Positions 49,471 through 61,200 of a DNA stretch of 64,000 bases are shown here, piece by piece. Origin of the DNA: Actinostola sp. cb2023 (lineage: Eukaryota; Cnidaria; Anthozoa; Actiniaria; Actinostolidae); assembly GCA_033675265.1 (NCBI GenBank), contig JAUJYZ010000785.1, forward strand, positions 280,356 to 344,355, in the 5' to 3' direction. Numbering within the stretch: the first letter of the stretch is position 1; every line of letters begins with the position of its first letter. The notes under the pieces are model-generated. The model was not told the origin of the DNA, did not search any database, and saw only the letters and a list, made by a program, of their open reading frames with translations. Position numbers and translations under genes: made by a program.

Positions 49471-52400
49471 AGGACTAATGGTATGATTTGTGGAATAGTA
49501 GAATTTGTGTAATGATAGGATTTGGTAATGGACTTGGTAATGATTTTCTAGTGGTAGGATTATTCTTTCATAGGAATTTGGTAATGGTAGGATTAATCTC
49601 TAATAGGATGTAATGGTAGGATTGATCTTTAATAGGATGTAATGGTAGGATTAATCTTTAATAGAATGTAATGGTAGGATTAATCTTTAATAGAATGTAA
49701 TGGTAGGATTAATCTTTAATAGGATATGTCTAATGGTAGGATTAATCTTTAATAGGATTTGTTAATGGTAGGATTAATCTTTAATAGGATTTGGTAATGG
49801 TAGGATTAATCTTCAATAGGATTTGCTAATGGTAGGATTAATCTTTAATAGGATTTGGTAATGGTAGGATTAATCTTTAATAGGATTTGGTAATGGTAGG
49901 ATTAATCTTTAATAGGATTTGTTAATGGTAGGATTAATCTTTAATAGGATTTGGTAATGGTAGGATTAATCTTTAATAGGATTTGGTAATGGTAGGATTA
50001 ATCTTCAATAGGATTTGTTAATGGTAGGATTAATCTTTAATATGATTTGTTAATGGTAGGATTAATCTTTAATAGGATTTGTTAATGGTAGGATTAATCT
50101 TTAATATGATTTGGTAATGGTAGGATTAATCTTTAATAGGATGTAATGGTAGGATTAATCTTTAATAGGATATGTCTAATGGTAGGATTAATCTTTAATA
50201 GGATTTGGTAATGGTAGGATTAATCTTCAATAGGATTTGTTAATGGTAGGATTAATCTTTAATAGGATTAGGTAATGGTAGGATTAATCTTTAATAGGAT
50301 TTGGTAATGGTAGGATTAATCTTTAATAGGATTTGGTAATGGTAGGATTAATCTTTAATAGGATTTGTTAATGGTAGGATTAATCTTTAATAGGATTTGT
50401 TAATGGTAGGATTAATCTTTAATAGGATTTGGTAATGGTAGGATTAATCTTCAATAGGATTTGTTAATGGTAGGATTAATCTTTAATAGGATTTGTTAAT
50501 GGTAGGATTAATCTTTAATAGGATTTGTTAATGGTAGGATTAATCTTTAATAGGATTTGGTAATGGTAGGATTAATCTTCAATAGGATTTGTTAATGGTA
50601 GGATTAATCTTTAATAGGATTTGGTAATGGTAGGATTAATCTTTAATAGGATTTGGTAAGGTAGGATTAATCTTTAATAGCCCGGATTTGGTAATGGTAG
50701 GATTAATCTTCAATAGTATTTGTTAATGGAAGGATTAATCTTTAATAGGATTTGTTAATGGTAGGATTAATCTTTAATAGGATTTGTTAATGGTAGGATT
50801 AATCTTTAATAGGATTTGTTAATGGTAGGATTAATCGGCTTTAATAGGATTTGGTAATGGTAGGATTAATCTTTAATAGGATTTGGTAATGGTAGGATTA
50901 ATCTTTAATAGGATTTGTTAATGGTAGGATTAATCTTTAATAGGATTTGGTAATGGTAGGATTAATCTTTAATAGGATTTGTTAATGGTAGGATTAATCT
51001 TTAATAGGATTTGTTAATGGTAGGTTTAATCTTTAATAGGATTTGTTAATGGTAGGATTAATCGGTTTTAATAGGATTTGGTAATGGTAGGATTAATCTT
51101 TAATAGGATTTGGTAATGGTAGGATTAATCGGCTTTAATAGGATTTGGTAATGGTAGGATTAATCTTTAATAGGATTTGTTAATGGTAGGATTAATCTTT
51201 AATAGGATTTGTTAATGGTAGGATTAATCTTCAATAGGATTTGTTAATGGTAGGATTAATCGTTAATAGGATTTGGTAATGGTAGGAATAATCTTTAATA
51301 GGATTTGTTAATGGTAGGATTAATCTTTAATAGGATTTGTTAATGGTAGGATTAATCTTTAATAGGATTTGGTAATGGTAGGATTAATCTTTAATAGGAT
51401 TTGGTAATGGTAGGATTAATCTTCAATAGGATTTGCTAATGGTAGGATTAATCTTTAATAGGATTTGGTAATGGTAGGATTAATCTTTAATAGGATTTGG
51501 TAATGGTAGGATTAATCTTTAATAGGATTTGTTAATGGTAGGATTAATCTTTAATAGGATTTGGTAATGGTAGGATTAATCTTTAATAGGATTTGGTAAT
51601 GGTAGGATTAATCTTTAATAGGATTTGTTAATGGTAGGATTAATCTTTAATAGGATTTGTTAATGGTAGGATTAATCTTTAATATAGGATTTGTTAATGG
51701 TAGGATTAATCTTCAATAGGATTTGTTAATGGTAGGATTAATCTTTAATAGGATTTGTTAATGGTAGGATTAATCTTTAATATGATTTGGTAATGGTAGG
51801 ATTAATCTTTAATAGGATGTAATGGTAGGATTAATCTTTAATAGGATTTGGTAATGGTAGGATTAACCATCAATAGGATTTGTTAATGGTAGGATTAATC
51901 TTTAATAGGATTTGGTAATGGTAGGATTAATCTTTAATAGGATTTGGTAATGGTAGGATTAATCTTTAATATAGGATTTGTTAATGGTAGGATTAATCTT
52001 TAATAGGATTTGTTAATGGTAGGATTAATCTTCAATAGGATTTGTTAATGGTAGGATTAATCTTTAATATGATTTGGTAATGGTAGGATTAATCTTTAAT
52101 AGGATGTAATGGTAGGATTAATCTTTAATAGGATTTGGTAATGGTAGGATTAATCATCAATAGGATTTGTTAATGGTAGGATTAATCTTTAATAGGATTT
52201 GGTAATGGTAGGATTAATCTTTAATAGGATTTGGTAATGGTAGGATTAATCTTTAATAGGCCGGATTTGGTAATGGTAGGATTAATCTTCAATAGGATTT
52301 GTTAATGGTAGGATTAATCTTTAATAGGATTTGTTAATGGTAGGATTAATCTTTAATAGGATTTGTTAATGGTAGGATTAATCTTTAATAGGATTTGGTA

Positions 52401-52566
52401 ATGGTAGGATTAATCTTTAATAGGATTTGGTAATGGTAGGATTAATCTTTTTAATAGGATTTGGTAATGGTAGGATTGATCTTTAATAGGATGTAATGGT
52501 AGGATTAATCTTTAATATGATTTGGTAATGTTAGGATTTGGTAATGGTAGGATTTGGTAATGGTAG
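49471..52566. repeat. 32-bp minisatellite, about 3.1 kb, about 95 units
   Basis: Consensus TAATGGTAGGATTAATCTTT followed by AATAGGATTTGG (32 bp), with a GTTAATGG variant and a 29-bp GATGTAATGG form. Units are highly uniform in the centre. Higher-order blocks recur (for example, the string of units with TTCAATAGG at every fourth to sixth position). Both edges are more degenerate, grading from short TAATGGTAGGATT forms at 49470-49560. Its right edge abuts the BEL 5' LTR at 52568. Confidence 0.95.
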
Positions 52567-52567
52567 G

Positions 52568-52990
52568 TGTTGTCGCCATAGTTTCGTGTCTTCGTGTTTT
52601 TTTCCATAGTTTTAGTAGTCTTTGTTTCTTTAGTTTTCTTTTGGGAATTCTACTTATTTCGTAAGCGTGATCCTTTTGTTTTTCTTTATGCAAATTCAGT
52701 TAAGTTCAGTAAAGTTAGTTCGATCGAGCGGCAGTTCAAGTTATTCCGGCAAGAATTCAAGTTCAAGATCTACAGTTAAAGTTCAATAGTTCAAGGTCTA
52801 ATCGTTCTATATCCATCATTATCGTCGCTCTCGTTCTTTCACCAATTTTCAAGTTAGTATTCAGGTTATTTCTTTATTGTATTGTAATTCTTGTTATTTA
52901 GAGTTTGTTCTGTTTGCTTGCTTTTGTAGAAACCGTACGTACTGTACCGAACGAGTATTTTGAATATGGCGATAAAATAAACTTGGGTTT
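52568..52990 (+). mobile_element. Probable 5' LTR of BEL/Pao element
   Basis: Starts TGTTGTCGCC immediately after the minisatellite and runs to the primer-binding site at 52991. It carries TTTATTGTATTG and a terminal AATAAACTTGG, and is bounded by gag. The exact right end is uncertain because no CA end is visible before the primer site, and no second LTR was found in this window to compare with. Confidence 0.5.
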
Positions 52991-53007
52991 TGGAGCCCAC
53001 AACGTTT
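52991..53007 (+). promoter_or_regulatory. Putative tRNA primer-binding site
   Basis: TGGAGCCCACAACG starts with TGG, as expected for pairing with a tRNA 3' CCA end, and lies between the LTR-like block and gag. I cannot assign the tRNA. Confidence 0.4.
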
Positions 53008-53031
53008 TTGAAAATTGTCTCGAAGATAGCG

Positions 53032-53898
53032 ATGGATGTGAACGGTGATGAAGAAGAAGACGGCGGGAAATCAAAAAGTTTGAAGAGAACTAGAGGAGGT
53101 TATCTTGCCGATGTTACAAGAAAACGTAATGATATCACCAGCTTGTTGTCTGACGAAGTGAACAACCTCGAAGAAGTTAATTTCAGAATGCAACGTTTCT
53201 ACAAGAGTCTAACAAGTCTTAAAGAAGCACACCAGCTTTATAATTCTTCTCTCAAGGACGACGAAGAGATAATGGAGTCCAATAGTTATTTTGCTGAAGT
53301 TATGGAAAACATCGGACGTTTTACCTACAAGGTCAGAGGATGGATGAATTTAGCAGCAGATAAACAATCACAAGAAATAGAAATTAATCCCGAAGATAGC
53401 ATATCGCAAGTGTCTTCAGAAACATCACGACGATCTTCGCATTCTTCAAAGGCTTCTGACACATCAAGAAAATCTAGTCAGTTATCAAAGTCCTCAACAG
53501 CTACTGAGACATCACAACGATCTTCGCATTCTTCAAAGGCTTCGAACGCATCAAGAAAATATAGTCAGTCCTCCAAAGTTTCAAGAACATCGAGTAAATC
53601 CAGCCAATCATCTTCATGTTCCAGTTCCATGTCTCGAGCAAGAATCAGAGAAGCTGTAAAGATTGCAGAGATACAAGCTGAGATAACTGCCTTTAAACAG
53701 AAGCAGTCCTTAGAGCAAGAGGAAGCGTACCTGAAACTTCAGGAGAAACAACTAAAACTTAAAAGAAGAAATTTGGACTTGGAAATTAACTTAGCTAAAG
53801 CCAGTGCAAGGGAGAAAGTGTATGCACAAGTGGAACCTAACAATGACGATGTCTTTGATGCTGAAAATCTTCAGAACAAAACATTGAAAAGCAAGTGA
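53032..53898 (+). pseudogene. gag: BEL/Pao gag, N-terminal part, 288 aa
   Basis: The ATG at 53032 opens MDVNGDEEEDGG and the frame stays open to 53898 (an upstream in-frame extension would need a non-ATG start in the primer site). It shows an N-terminal Lys/Arg patch (KRTRGGYLADVTRKRND), a helical region, a Ser-rich repeat at residues about 125-210 with three RRSSHSSKAS-like units, then a charged coiled coil (about 215-275: KQKQSLEQEEAYLKLQEK, KLKRRNLDLEINLAKA). This is the assembly-type N-terminal half seen before the DUF1759 region in cnidarian BEL elements. The frame ends 29 bp before the next one in another register, so a frameshift separates what was probably one gag-pol frame. Confidence 0.7.
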
Positions 53899-53926
53899 AG
53901 TTAAATCACTAACTAAAGATAAATTA

Positions 53927-55207
53927 ATGCGTTTTCAAGACACTCAAGATAATATGGGATCTTACTTGAATGAACAAGGAAAGCTAATTCAAGATATGGA
54001 ATCTTTCCTGGACAACCCCACTGGTGCACATGCTACTCAACGCCGTCAAAGTAGACCAACTAAAGATGAATCAATTCCATTACGCTCCCAAGCTACTCAA
54101 CAAAGTATGTATTCTTACCTGGATAACCAAGGAAAGCTAATTCAAGAAATGATGATTAACCAACAGAAGATATCACTCCCCAAGAGGAATATGCCAACCT
54201 TTTCTGGAGATCCTCTAGAATATTGTGCTTTTATCCGAGCCTTTGAGACGTTAATAGAGGCTAAAGAACCTGACAGTGCAGGACGTTTGTATTATTTAGA
54301 GCAGTATACCTCTGGTCGAGCCAAGGAATTGGTCCGTTCCTGTCAACACATGGATCCCAATGCGGGATATTCAGAAGCACGCAAGCTTTTGAATGTTAAA
54401 TTTGGTCAACGACATAAGATTGCCATGGCCTACGTAGATAAAGTGGTTAGCGGTCCCATTATCAAACCAGAAGACAGTGATGCGCTAGAGGGTTTTGCCA
54501 TTCAACTGATCAGTTGCAAGAACTCCTTAAAAGCGATCAACTACATCTCAAAGATTGAGAATCCAGAATGCATGAAAAGAATGATTCAAAGGTTACCGAC
54601 AAGGCTTCAAGAACGTTGGCGAGATGTCGCCGATAGAATTATCAACATTCAGCAAAGAGAAGTTACCATTGAAGACATTGCTAGATTTGTTGAAGAAAGG
54701 TCAAGAGCATTGAGCAATCCCATTTTTGGAAAAATCCAAACAAGTGGTGTTAAAGATAGTTTCAAGCCAACAGGTCAGAAATTCCAAAAGTCCTTTTGTA
54801 GTCTTACGACCCAAAGTGACGATGTTCCAGAAATGATCGCAAGGAAACCTGATCGTTCTACGTCCAATATTGAATGCGTTTTCTGCTCTGGTGACCACAA
54901 ATCTATTGAATGCCCTACTTTGGTACCTATGAATCTACGAGAAAGATATGATGCTGTTAGCAAGAACAAACTGTGTTTTTCTTGCTTAAAGTCTGGACAC
55001 CAATCTAGAAGCTGTTTCCTAACAAAACCGTGCAAGGAATGCTCTGGTAGACATGCCACACTTCTTCATCAGTCACGCCAAAGACCAACAACACCTTGCA
55101 ACCTACAAAGTTCTGAAAGCAAAGCCGCTGACACAAGTAAGAATACGAGTCCTAGCCCTTCAGCAAGTACGAATCAGTTCTGTGGGACTTTCATCAGTTG
55201 CCGTTGA
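53927..55207 (+). pseudogene. gag: BEL/Pao gag, DUF1759 and zinc knuckles, 426 aa
   Basis: The capsid-like DUF1759 region starts around residue 85 (LPKRNMPTFSGDPLEYCAF) and covers the YLEQYTSGRAKELV and YSEARKLLNVKFGQ motifs, to about residue 275. Two zinc knuckles follow: CVFCSGDHKSIECP and CFSCLKSGHQSRSC, with a Cys-rich CKECSGRHATLLH after them. That order is diagnostic of BEL/Pao Gag. A short TxxSMYSYLDNQGKLIQE motif is repeated twice near the N-terminus. The frame stops at 55207, but protease coding has already shifted to another register at about 55165. Confidence 0.85.
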
Positions 55208-55545
55208 ACTTCCAGTTACAGTACTTCCAGTCATCCCAGTAAAGGTGAGAGTAAAAGGAGGAAGAGATTTTATAGAGACTTACGCTCTGCTTGATAGTGG
55301 CTTCCAATTCTACATTCTGCAGTGGAGTCTTTGATAAGAAAAACTTGGAGCAGAAACAGGAAACAGCAAGAATCAAGCTCGTTACGATGAACTCAACCAA
55401 CGAAGAAAGCTGTGGCGTAGTCAAAAGCCTAGAAGTAGCGGACGTGGATGAAAAAAACTATCTCATTGCTCCCCCGCAGGTTTTGATAAGACAAGAAATT
55501 CCTGTGTCACCAGATCATATCCCGATACAAGAAAGATGTTGATCG
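55165..55545 (+). pseudogene. pol: BEL/Pao aspartic protease, broken
   Basis: In a shifted frame: SSVAVELPVTVLPVIPVKV, then ETYALLDSGF. The DSG catalytic motif of the retropepsin-type protease (DUF1758) is kept. The following segment (55346-55545: KLVTMNSTNEESCGVVKS, then QVLIRQEIPVSPDHIPIQE) is in yet another register, with stops nearby. At least two frameshifts, so inactive. Confidence 0.75.
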
Positions 55546-56303
55546 TTAGGTACTATCTACAAGGTTTTTGTGCACATACCACAAAACTAAAGCCAGTAGT
55601 TGACATGCTCATTGGATTAGAGGTACCTCCAATGTCACGAAACCCAAGGAGATCATCAACAGTCAAGATGGTGGTCATTTTAAAAAAAACCCCCCCCGCT
55701 ACAAGAGTGATCTAGGATGGGTTATCAATGGGCCTACAGGACGAATATCTAAAAGGTCTAACCGGTTCAAGTTTGCTGTGAAGACACAGATTCAATCCAT
55801 GTGCTCCACGTGTGCAGGACTTCAAAGATGTATTTGATGATACAAGCACCGAGCTCTCAAGAGACGATCTTTTTTTTTACAATTTCGTGGAGTATGTGCT
55901 GAAAGTAGCATAACGCATCTAGCAGATGGGTCATTATGGAACTTGCCATGCCTCTAGTGCCACAAGTCTAAAAATGCCAAATAACAGTCCAAGCCGTACA
56001 GAGATGCAACTATCTAAAACACAAGTCTCTTAAAGGTGAAAGTTCCGTGATGACTACGTTAACTTCATCAACGACATCATCTCAAAAGGATATGCTCGAC
56101 GATACCGAGAATAACCTCAAGCGTGATAGGGTAAAGTTTGGTACATCCTCATCACGGAGTGTTATCATCCAAAGAAGCCCAGAAGAAAGATTCGTGTTGT
56201 TTGATTGTGCTATTCACAGTTCCATGGAGTGTCCCTTAACAGCCAATTTACCAAGGGACCTGATTACTAAACAATCTTGTTGGGGTACTGACGCGTTTTT
56301 TGT
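55546..56303 (+). pseudogene. pol: BEL/Pao reverse transcriptase, N-terminal part
   Basis: Decayed coding: VDMLIGLEVP and GWVINGPTGRISK (about 55600-55750), DYVNFINDIISKGYARRY (about 56048-56103), KKPRRKIRVVFDCAIHS (about 56171-56220), and, after a shift, NNLVGVLTRF (about 56270-56302). These are the linker and fingers of BEL reverse transcriptase. It ends at a T run where a foreign 3.6-kb segment begins. The next RT residues are found from 59875. Confidence 0.75.
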
Positions 56304-56814
56304 TTTTTTCACTTTTCTCCAAATTGACGCTTTCTTTTTCTCATCTTTCACACTAACCCCCACACCTTCCCACCCCCTCATGGAGAGATCGTGCCATGAG
56401 GCTGGTGAGGGGCTACCAACAAGGGGACACTCCAATCACAGCGACGCTGGACAAACACACTTTGAAAAGGAACTGGAAACTGATCACGTTGCAATACGAG
56501 CTCGCACGCGTAATCTACGAAAGGCATGGATCTGACACAGGCCATAAAAACTCCAAAGGCCTACAATAAACAATCCAAACTATATGAATAACACCCTCTA
56601 AACTGGAAACCTTTACAAAATCGCAAGAAGCACAAACAACATATTAGGACACGATTTATGCAATAGGTGTGACCAAAAGACGCGCAGAATTAATGAGCAA
56701 TGCAATTACTGGGAGTCGCACATGTTGCTTGTGCTTTTCGGTCGCTTGTGAAGGACCAGGCTTTTACTGTCAATGCTTAGCAAGGTTATATGTTTTATAA
56801 ATAAAGGTGTCTGT

Positions 56815-57830
56815 CCCAAGGAAGTGTGTGTCTTAGAGGTGTCTCTCCAAGAGGTGTGTCTTGGATACATTTGTAGTTGTTTGCCGTCCCAAGGGTGTCT
56901 GTCTTGTCGAGGTGTCTGTCCTACAAGTGTGTCATGGATACATGTCTAGTTGTCTGATGTCACAAGGAGGTGTCTGTCTTGAGAGGAGGTGTCTGTGCTA
57001 CTCCAGAGGTGTACTGTCCTAGATTGGGTGTCCCATTTGAGAGGTGATTGTCTTAGAGGTGTCTGTCCCAAAGAGGTGTCTGTCTTGATGTATGTTGGAG
57101 AGGTGTCTGTCTAAGAGGTGTTTGTCCTAGAGGTGTCCATTTGAGAGGTGATTGTCTTAGAGGTATCTGTCCCAAAGAGGTGTCTGTCTTGATGTATGTT
57201 GGAGAGGTATCTGTCTAAGAGGTATTTGTCCTAGAGGTGTCCATTTGAGAGGTGAATTGTCGTTAGAGGTATCTGTCCCAAAGAGGTGTCTGTCTTGATG
57301 TATGTTGGAGAGGTAATCTGTCTAAGAGGTATTTGTCCTAGAGGTGTCATTTGAGAGGTGATTGTCTAGAGGTGTATCTGTCCAAAGAGGGTGTCTGTCT
57401 TGATGTATGTTGGAGAGGTGTCTGTCTAAAGAGGTATTTGTCCTAGAGGTGTCCATTTGAGAGGTGATTGTCTTAGAGTATCTGTCCCAAAGAGGTGTCT
57501 GTCTTGATGTATGTTGGAGAGGTATCTGTCTAAGAGGTGTTTGTCCTAGAGGTGTCCATTTGAGAGGTGATTGTCTTTAGAGGTATCTGTCCCAAAGAGG
57601 TGTCTGTCTTGATGTATGTTGGAGAGGTGTCTGTCTAAGAGGTGTTTGTCCTAGAGGTGTCCATTTGAGAGGTGATTGTCTTAGAGGTGTCTGTCCCAAA
57701 GAGGTGTCCTGTCTTGATGTATGTTGGAGAGGTGTCTGTCTAAGAGGTGTGTTTGTCCTACATGTACATACATTGTAGGTGTCTGTCTTAGGGAGATGTC
57801 TTAGGGGTGTTATCTAGAGGCAATGCTTGG
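56815..57830. repeat. GAGGTGTCTGTC minisatellite, about 1 kb
   Basis: A basic unit of 10-13 bp (GAGGTGTCTGTC, AGAGGTGTTTGTCCT) is organised in a higher-order repeat of about 115-120 bp: AAAGAGGTGTCTGTCTTGAT, GTATGTTGGAGAGGTGTC, CTAGAGGTGTCCATTTGAGA. Roughly seven higher-order units lie between 57050 and 57750. Confidence 0.9.
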
Positions 57831-57885
57831 AGAACTTTGCAATAACCCTGGCCTTTTGAACAATAATAATAATATAATAATATCA

Positions 57886-58077
<192 letters not shown>

Positions 58078-58104
58078 TTACAGTTACAGACATTACACAT
58101 TAGT

Positions 58105-58138
58105 ATTTACCAAATCAGTGGATAGCAAATTTGGTGCA

Positions 58139-58188
<50 letters not shown>

Positions 58189-58261
58189 GGACGAGATTCA
58201 AAATGGCATCTCATTCGCTACAGCTACAGCTACATTTTTTATCCAACTGATTTGGTAAATA
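58105..58261. mobile_element. Inverted-repeat MITE, 157 bp
   Basis: ATTTACCAAATCAGTGGATA at the left mirrors TATCCAACTGATTTGGTAAAT at the right. The central part includes ATTTTGATTGGCTCCC and an AAAATGGCATCTCATT segment. Confidence 0.75.
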
Positions 58262-58612
58262 TGCAGCCTGAAAAAGTCCTCCATCGGTTGTAAAGCGCAT
58301 TCGAGACAGTGTGAAAATGCGCTATAATAGAACAGCCATTATTTATTTATTTATTTATTTAGACACAAGACATCAAAGAAGCCACATTCAGCACATTTGT
58401 AAAAATGTCGTTATTTATTAGTACTGGAGCACCTACAAACAATACTTACTGCAGAGTAAGCGACATAAATTCATGTGGGAGAATCGACCAGTTATCATCA
58501 GAATTAGGACATGAAGTGGAATCAAGTTAATGAGGGAAAACGTAGCCACCCCATGAAAGAAGCCTAGAGTATTCCAGACAGAAACATGGTAAACAACACA
58601 ACAGTGCGTAAT

Positions 58613-58757
58613 AATTGAAGGGCTCCCTGCAAGAAACAGCGTAAGTGATCTCTGATCAAAATTCTACATTCTCCTCGAGATTTCTTTGAATTTCAAAGGA
58701 GAATTTGGGTTTTGATCACAAGTCACTTACTTTGTTCTTGCAGGGACCCCTTCATTT
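58613..58757. mobile_element. Inverted-repeat MITE, 145 bp
   Basis: AATTGAAGGGCTCCCTGCAAG, GTAAGTGA, TTCTCC and the inverse GGAGAA, AAGTCACTTAC, CTTGCAGGGACCCCTTCATT form an imperfect hairpin with GATCAAAATTC and TTTTGATCA inside. Confidence 0.8.
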
Positions 58758-59837
58758 ATAGATGGTAGGAGGATGCTTTTGTTTATATTTTGCCTCATTA
58801 GCATACACATGTAGATCATAATCTACATATACATGTATAAGGTGCACACAAACAAATGGAATGAACCATGTAGTACCGTTAAATGCAAACTTGTACTGTG
58901 CTGATTATTTGAGAGTGTACTTTTACATGTACACTAGTAATAGGGACCTTAGGCACCAGGTCAATGAATTTGAGGCCAAGGAAGCTTGAATAAAGTGTTT
59001 TGTCTATTCTTTTCATAATATTATGGTTTGATTTTCAATGTTTTCACTACATTTTGTAAATTTGCATCAACTTTCACAAAATTGTCTTTTTGTGGTACGA
59101 CGAAGGGCTAGGCTCAAACCTCAGTAAAGTTTAAGTACTCTTTTTCTCAGTGTTATATATTTCCTTTAACTATTGAATATATTATTTTACAATAACAGAG
59201 TGTAATCGCGCAATCTGATTGGCTCTCAGCCGTTGTCAATAAGAGTACAGACACACTGTATGACGAATCGCTCGCGCACGGAGCCAGCGCTCGCTGAAAC
59301 AGTTTTTCTTCAAACTTTTTCTGGGTTTTTTGGATGTTTTTCACGACTTTGTATTGTAAAAAACAGATTGAAGATTCAATTTTGTTAAAACTGACATTAT
59401 TGTTTTCTTTGCATCGTCAAACACAGTTATAGTTTTAACTACACTGAACTCGGGATGTTAAGACCAAAAATAATCAAGCATATTTCATACATGTAGTTAT
59501 CTGAACTTTGTAATTAATAATAATAATCAGCACTATTGTTTCTCTTAAGTCGTCTTCATCAATCCATCTCCTTAATACTGTACAGGTTGAACAGTTTCTG
59601 GAGTTCGATAGTATGCATCCTGGAAAAACCCAGGGGGTATATTCTTGTCGCTTCATACTCGCTCCCAGAGAAATACCCTTGGGAACGGAAGTCTGATTGG
59701 GAATTGTCTGGAACAGTCAAAATTGCTCTTGTATTGCTGAGTATATTCTGGTTTGCATAGGACGATGCCATTTTGAATTTTGACTGTCGGAACAAGTTCC
59801 AACCCCCGTCGTGCCCAGGGGTATTGCTCTGGGGAGT
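58758..59837. other. Inner part of the insertion, unassigned
   Basis: AT-rich sequence with short simple repeats and no recognisable coding region. Confidence 0.4.
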
Positions 59838-59874
59838 TGTTTTTTTTTTTTTTTGTTTTTTTGTTTTTTTTTTT

Positions 59875-60480
59875 CTCGCCAAAACCTTATGCATTATGGG
59901 CTGAGTTGAAGAATGTTCCATCAGGTTCGCGTATCACCATTGAATATTGATCTTCTCCGTTTTCTCTGGTGGCCTCTGGAGACCGGAATCGGGAACTGAA
60001 GGAACATCAAATGCAATTACAATCTGTGTTGGCGCAGTATCCTACCTAGTTGTGCAAATTTTGCCATGAGAAGAACCGCCGAAGATTCACAAGTCTGTGT
60101 TCGGACAGAAGTAGTTAATACAGTTTTAAATAACTTTACGTTTGACGACTGTTGAAATCTTACCAACGAAACAAGCAGCATTAACAGGCCAAAGATTCCC
60201 CCCCCCCCCCCCCGAAATCTTCTTGAAAAAGGGTGGTTTCAAATTACCAAATGGTTAAGTAACGATCGAGATGTGCTTACAAACTATCGAAGAAGAAGAG
60301 CAACATGGATCAAGGAAATCAACCGGAAAAGGATATTACTGTTGAAAAGAGCTTTAGGTGTTACTGGTGTCTTGAAAAGACCCTTTTTGTCTTCAAGATC
60401 AGCAATTAAAAGATCATTCTGTCTCAAGACGTGGTATTCTATCCGTGGCAAGCTCTGTTTATGATCCACTTGGAATTATT
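59875..60480 (+). pseudogene. pol: BEL/Pao reverse transcriptase, C-terminal part
   Basis: Resumes with RQN (59877), then MFHQVRVSPLNIDLLRFLWW (59917-59976), SCANFAMRRTAEDSQVCVRT (60053-60112), NNFTFDDC (60128-60151) in place of the usual NNFYVDD catalytic block, and GGFQITKWLSNDRDVLT (60231-60281). It then runs into the stretch that in the family reads SSVYDPLGIIAP (about 60453-60485). The catalytic Tyr-Val pair is replaced by Thr-Phe and stops are present, so it is dead. It shares a single ancestral gene with 55546-56303. Confidence 0.8.
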
Positions 60481-61200
60481 GCTCCAGTTGTTCCTCTCCT
60501 TGCGTAAGAGATTCTCCTTCAAGATCTTTGTCCGTAAAGGTCTAGACGGGGACAGTGAGACTTTCTGTTAGACGATCTGCACACGATGGCAAACGTTGTT
60601 ATCAAGATCTTCACGAAAATGTGCCAGTTCAATCATTTACACATCGTATGCATCATAGCCACAAGGTTTCGTGACTAATATCTGTGTCTTACTACAGATC
60701 AATCACTTCTCAGTATTCTTCTGTAAGTCTGCATATGGGTTGTGCCCTCCTATGTCGTTACAAGAATTCAGATGGTCAACTCCATTGCTCACGTTCGTCT
60801 TCGGCAAATCAAAGACTCGTACCGGTTGAAACAGGATAAACAAGCCCTAGATTTAGAATTAGCAGCTGCTGCCTTGTCAGTGCGTTCAAGCAAGATGCGT
60901 GAAGAAGAAGAAATAGAGATTTCTGTTGACAAATCATACTTTCTGGACAGATAGTACCACAGTTCTTACTATGTGAACCGAGATTCAAGACGATTCAAGA
61001 CCTTACAGGTGCACGCAGTAAGTAGCTCTACATTCTACGGTACTGCCTACGAGTTCATCGCAATGAGAAGTAACGTGAATACAGCTGGGTACCCCAGCTG
61101 ATTATCGCCCTCTAATAGAAGGAACTGAAAGTAGGACTGTGCTTTCTGAAATCATTAAAACTGGGTGGAAGGCCCCGATTGTAACTTTGGCCTCCCGAGA
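60481..61200 (+). pseudogene. pol: BEL/Pao RNase H region, decayed
   Basis: Recognisable pieces: LELAAAALSVRSSKMREEEE followed by IEISVDKSYF (60850-60945), the RNase H segment preceding the usual W-T-D-S block, and, in other frames, VNRDSRRFKTL (about 60977-61005) and STFYGTAYEFI (about 61030-61060). Several frameshifts and stops lie between them. Confidence 0.65.

Noticed and set aside
49471..52566. CRISPR-like array of regularly spaced repeats
   Set aside because: Units are directly adjacent variants of one 32-bp sequence with no unique spacers, in a eukaryotic setting with no cas genes. It is a minisatellite.
52505..52693. Minus-strand frame over the minisatellite and LTR
   Set aside because: Repeat-derived, with low-complexity basic residues and no similarity.
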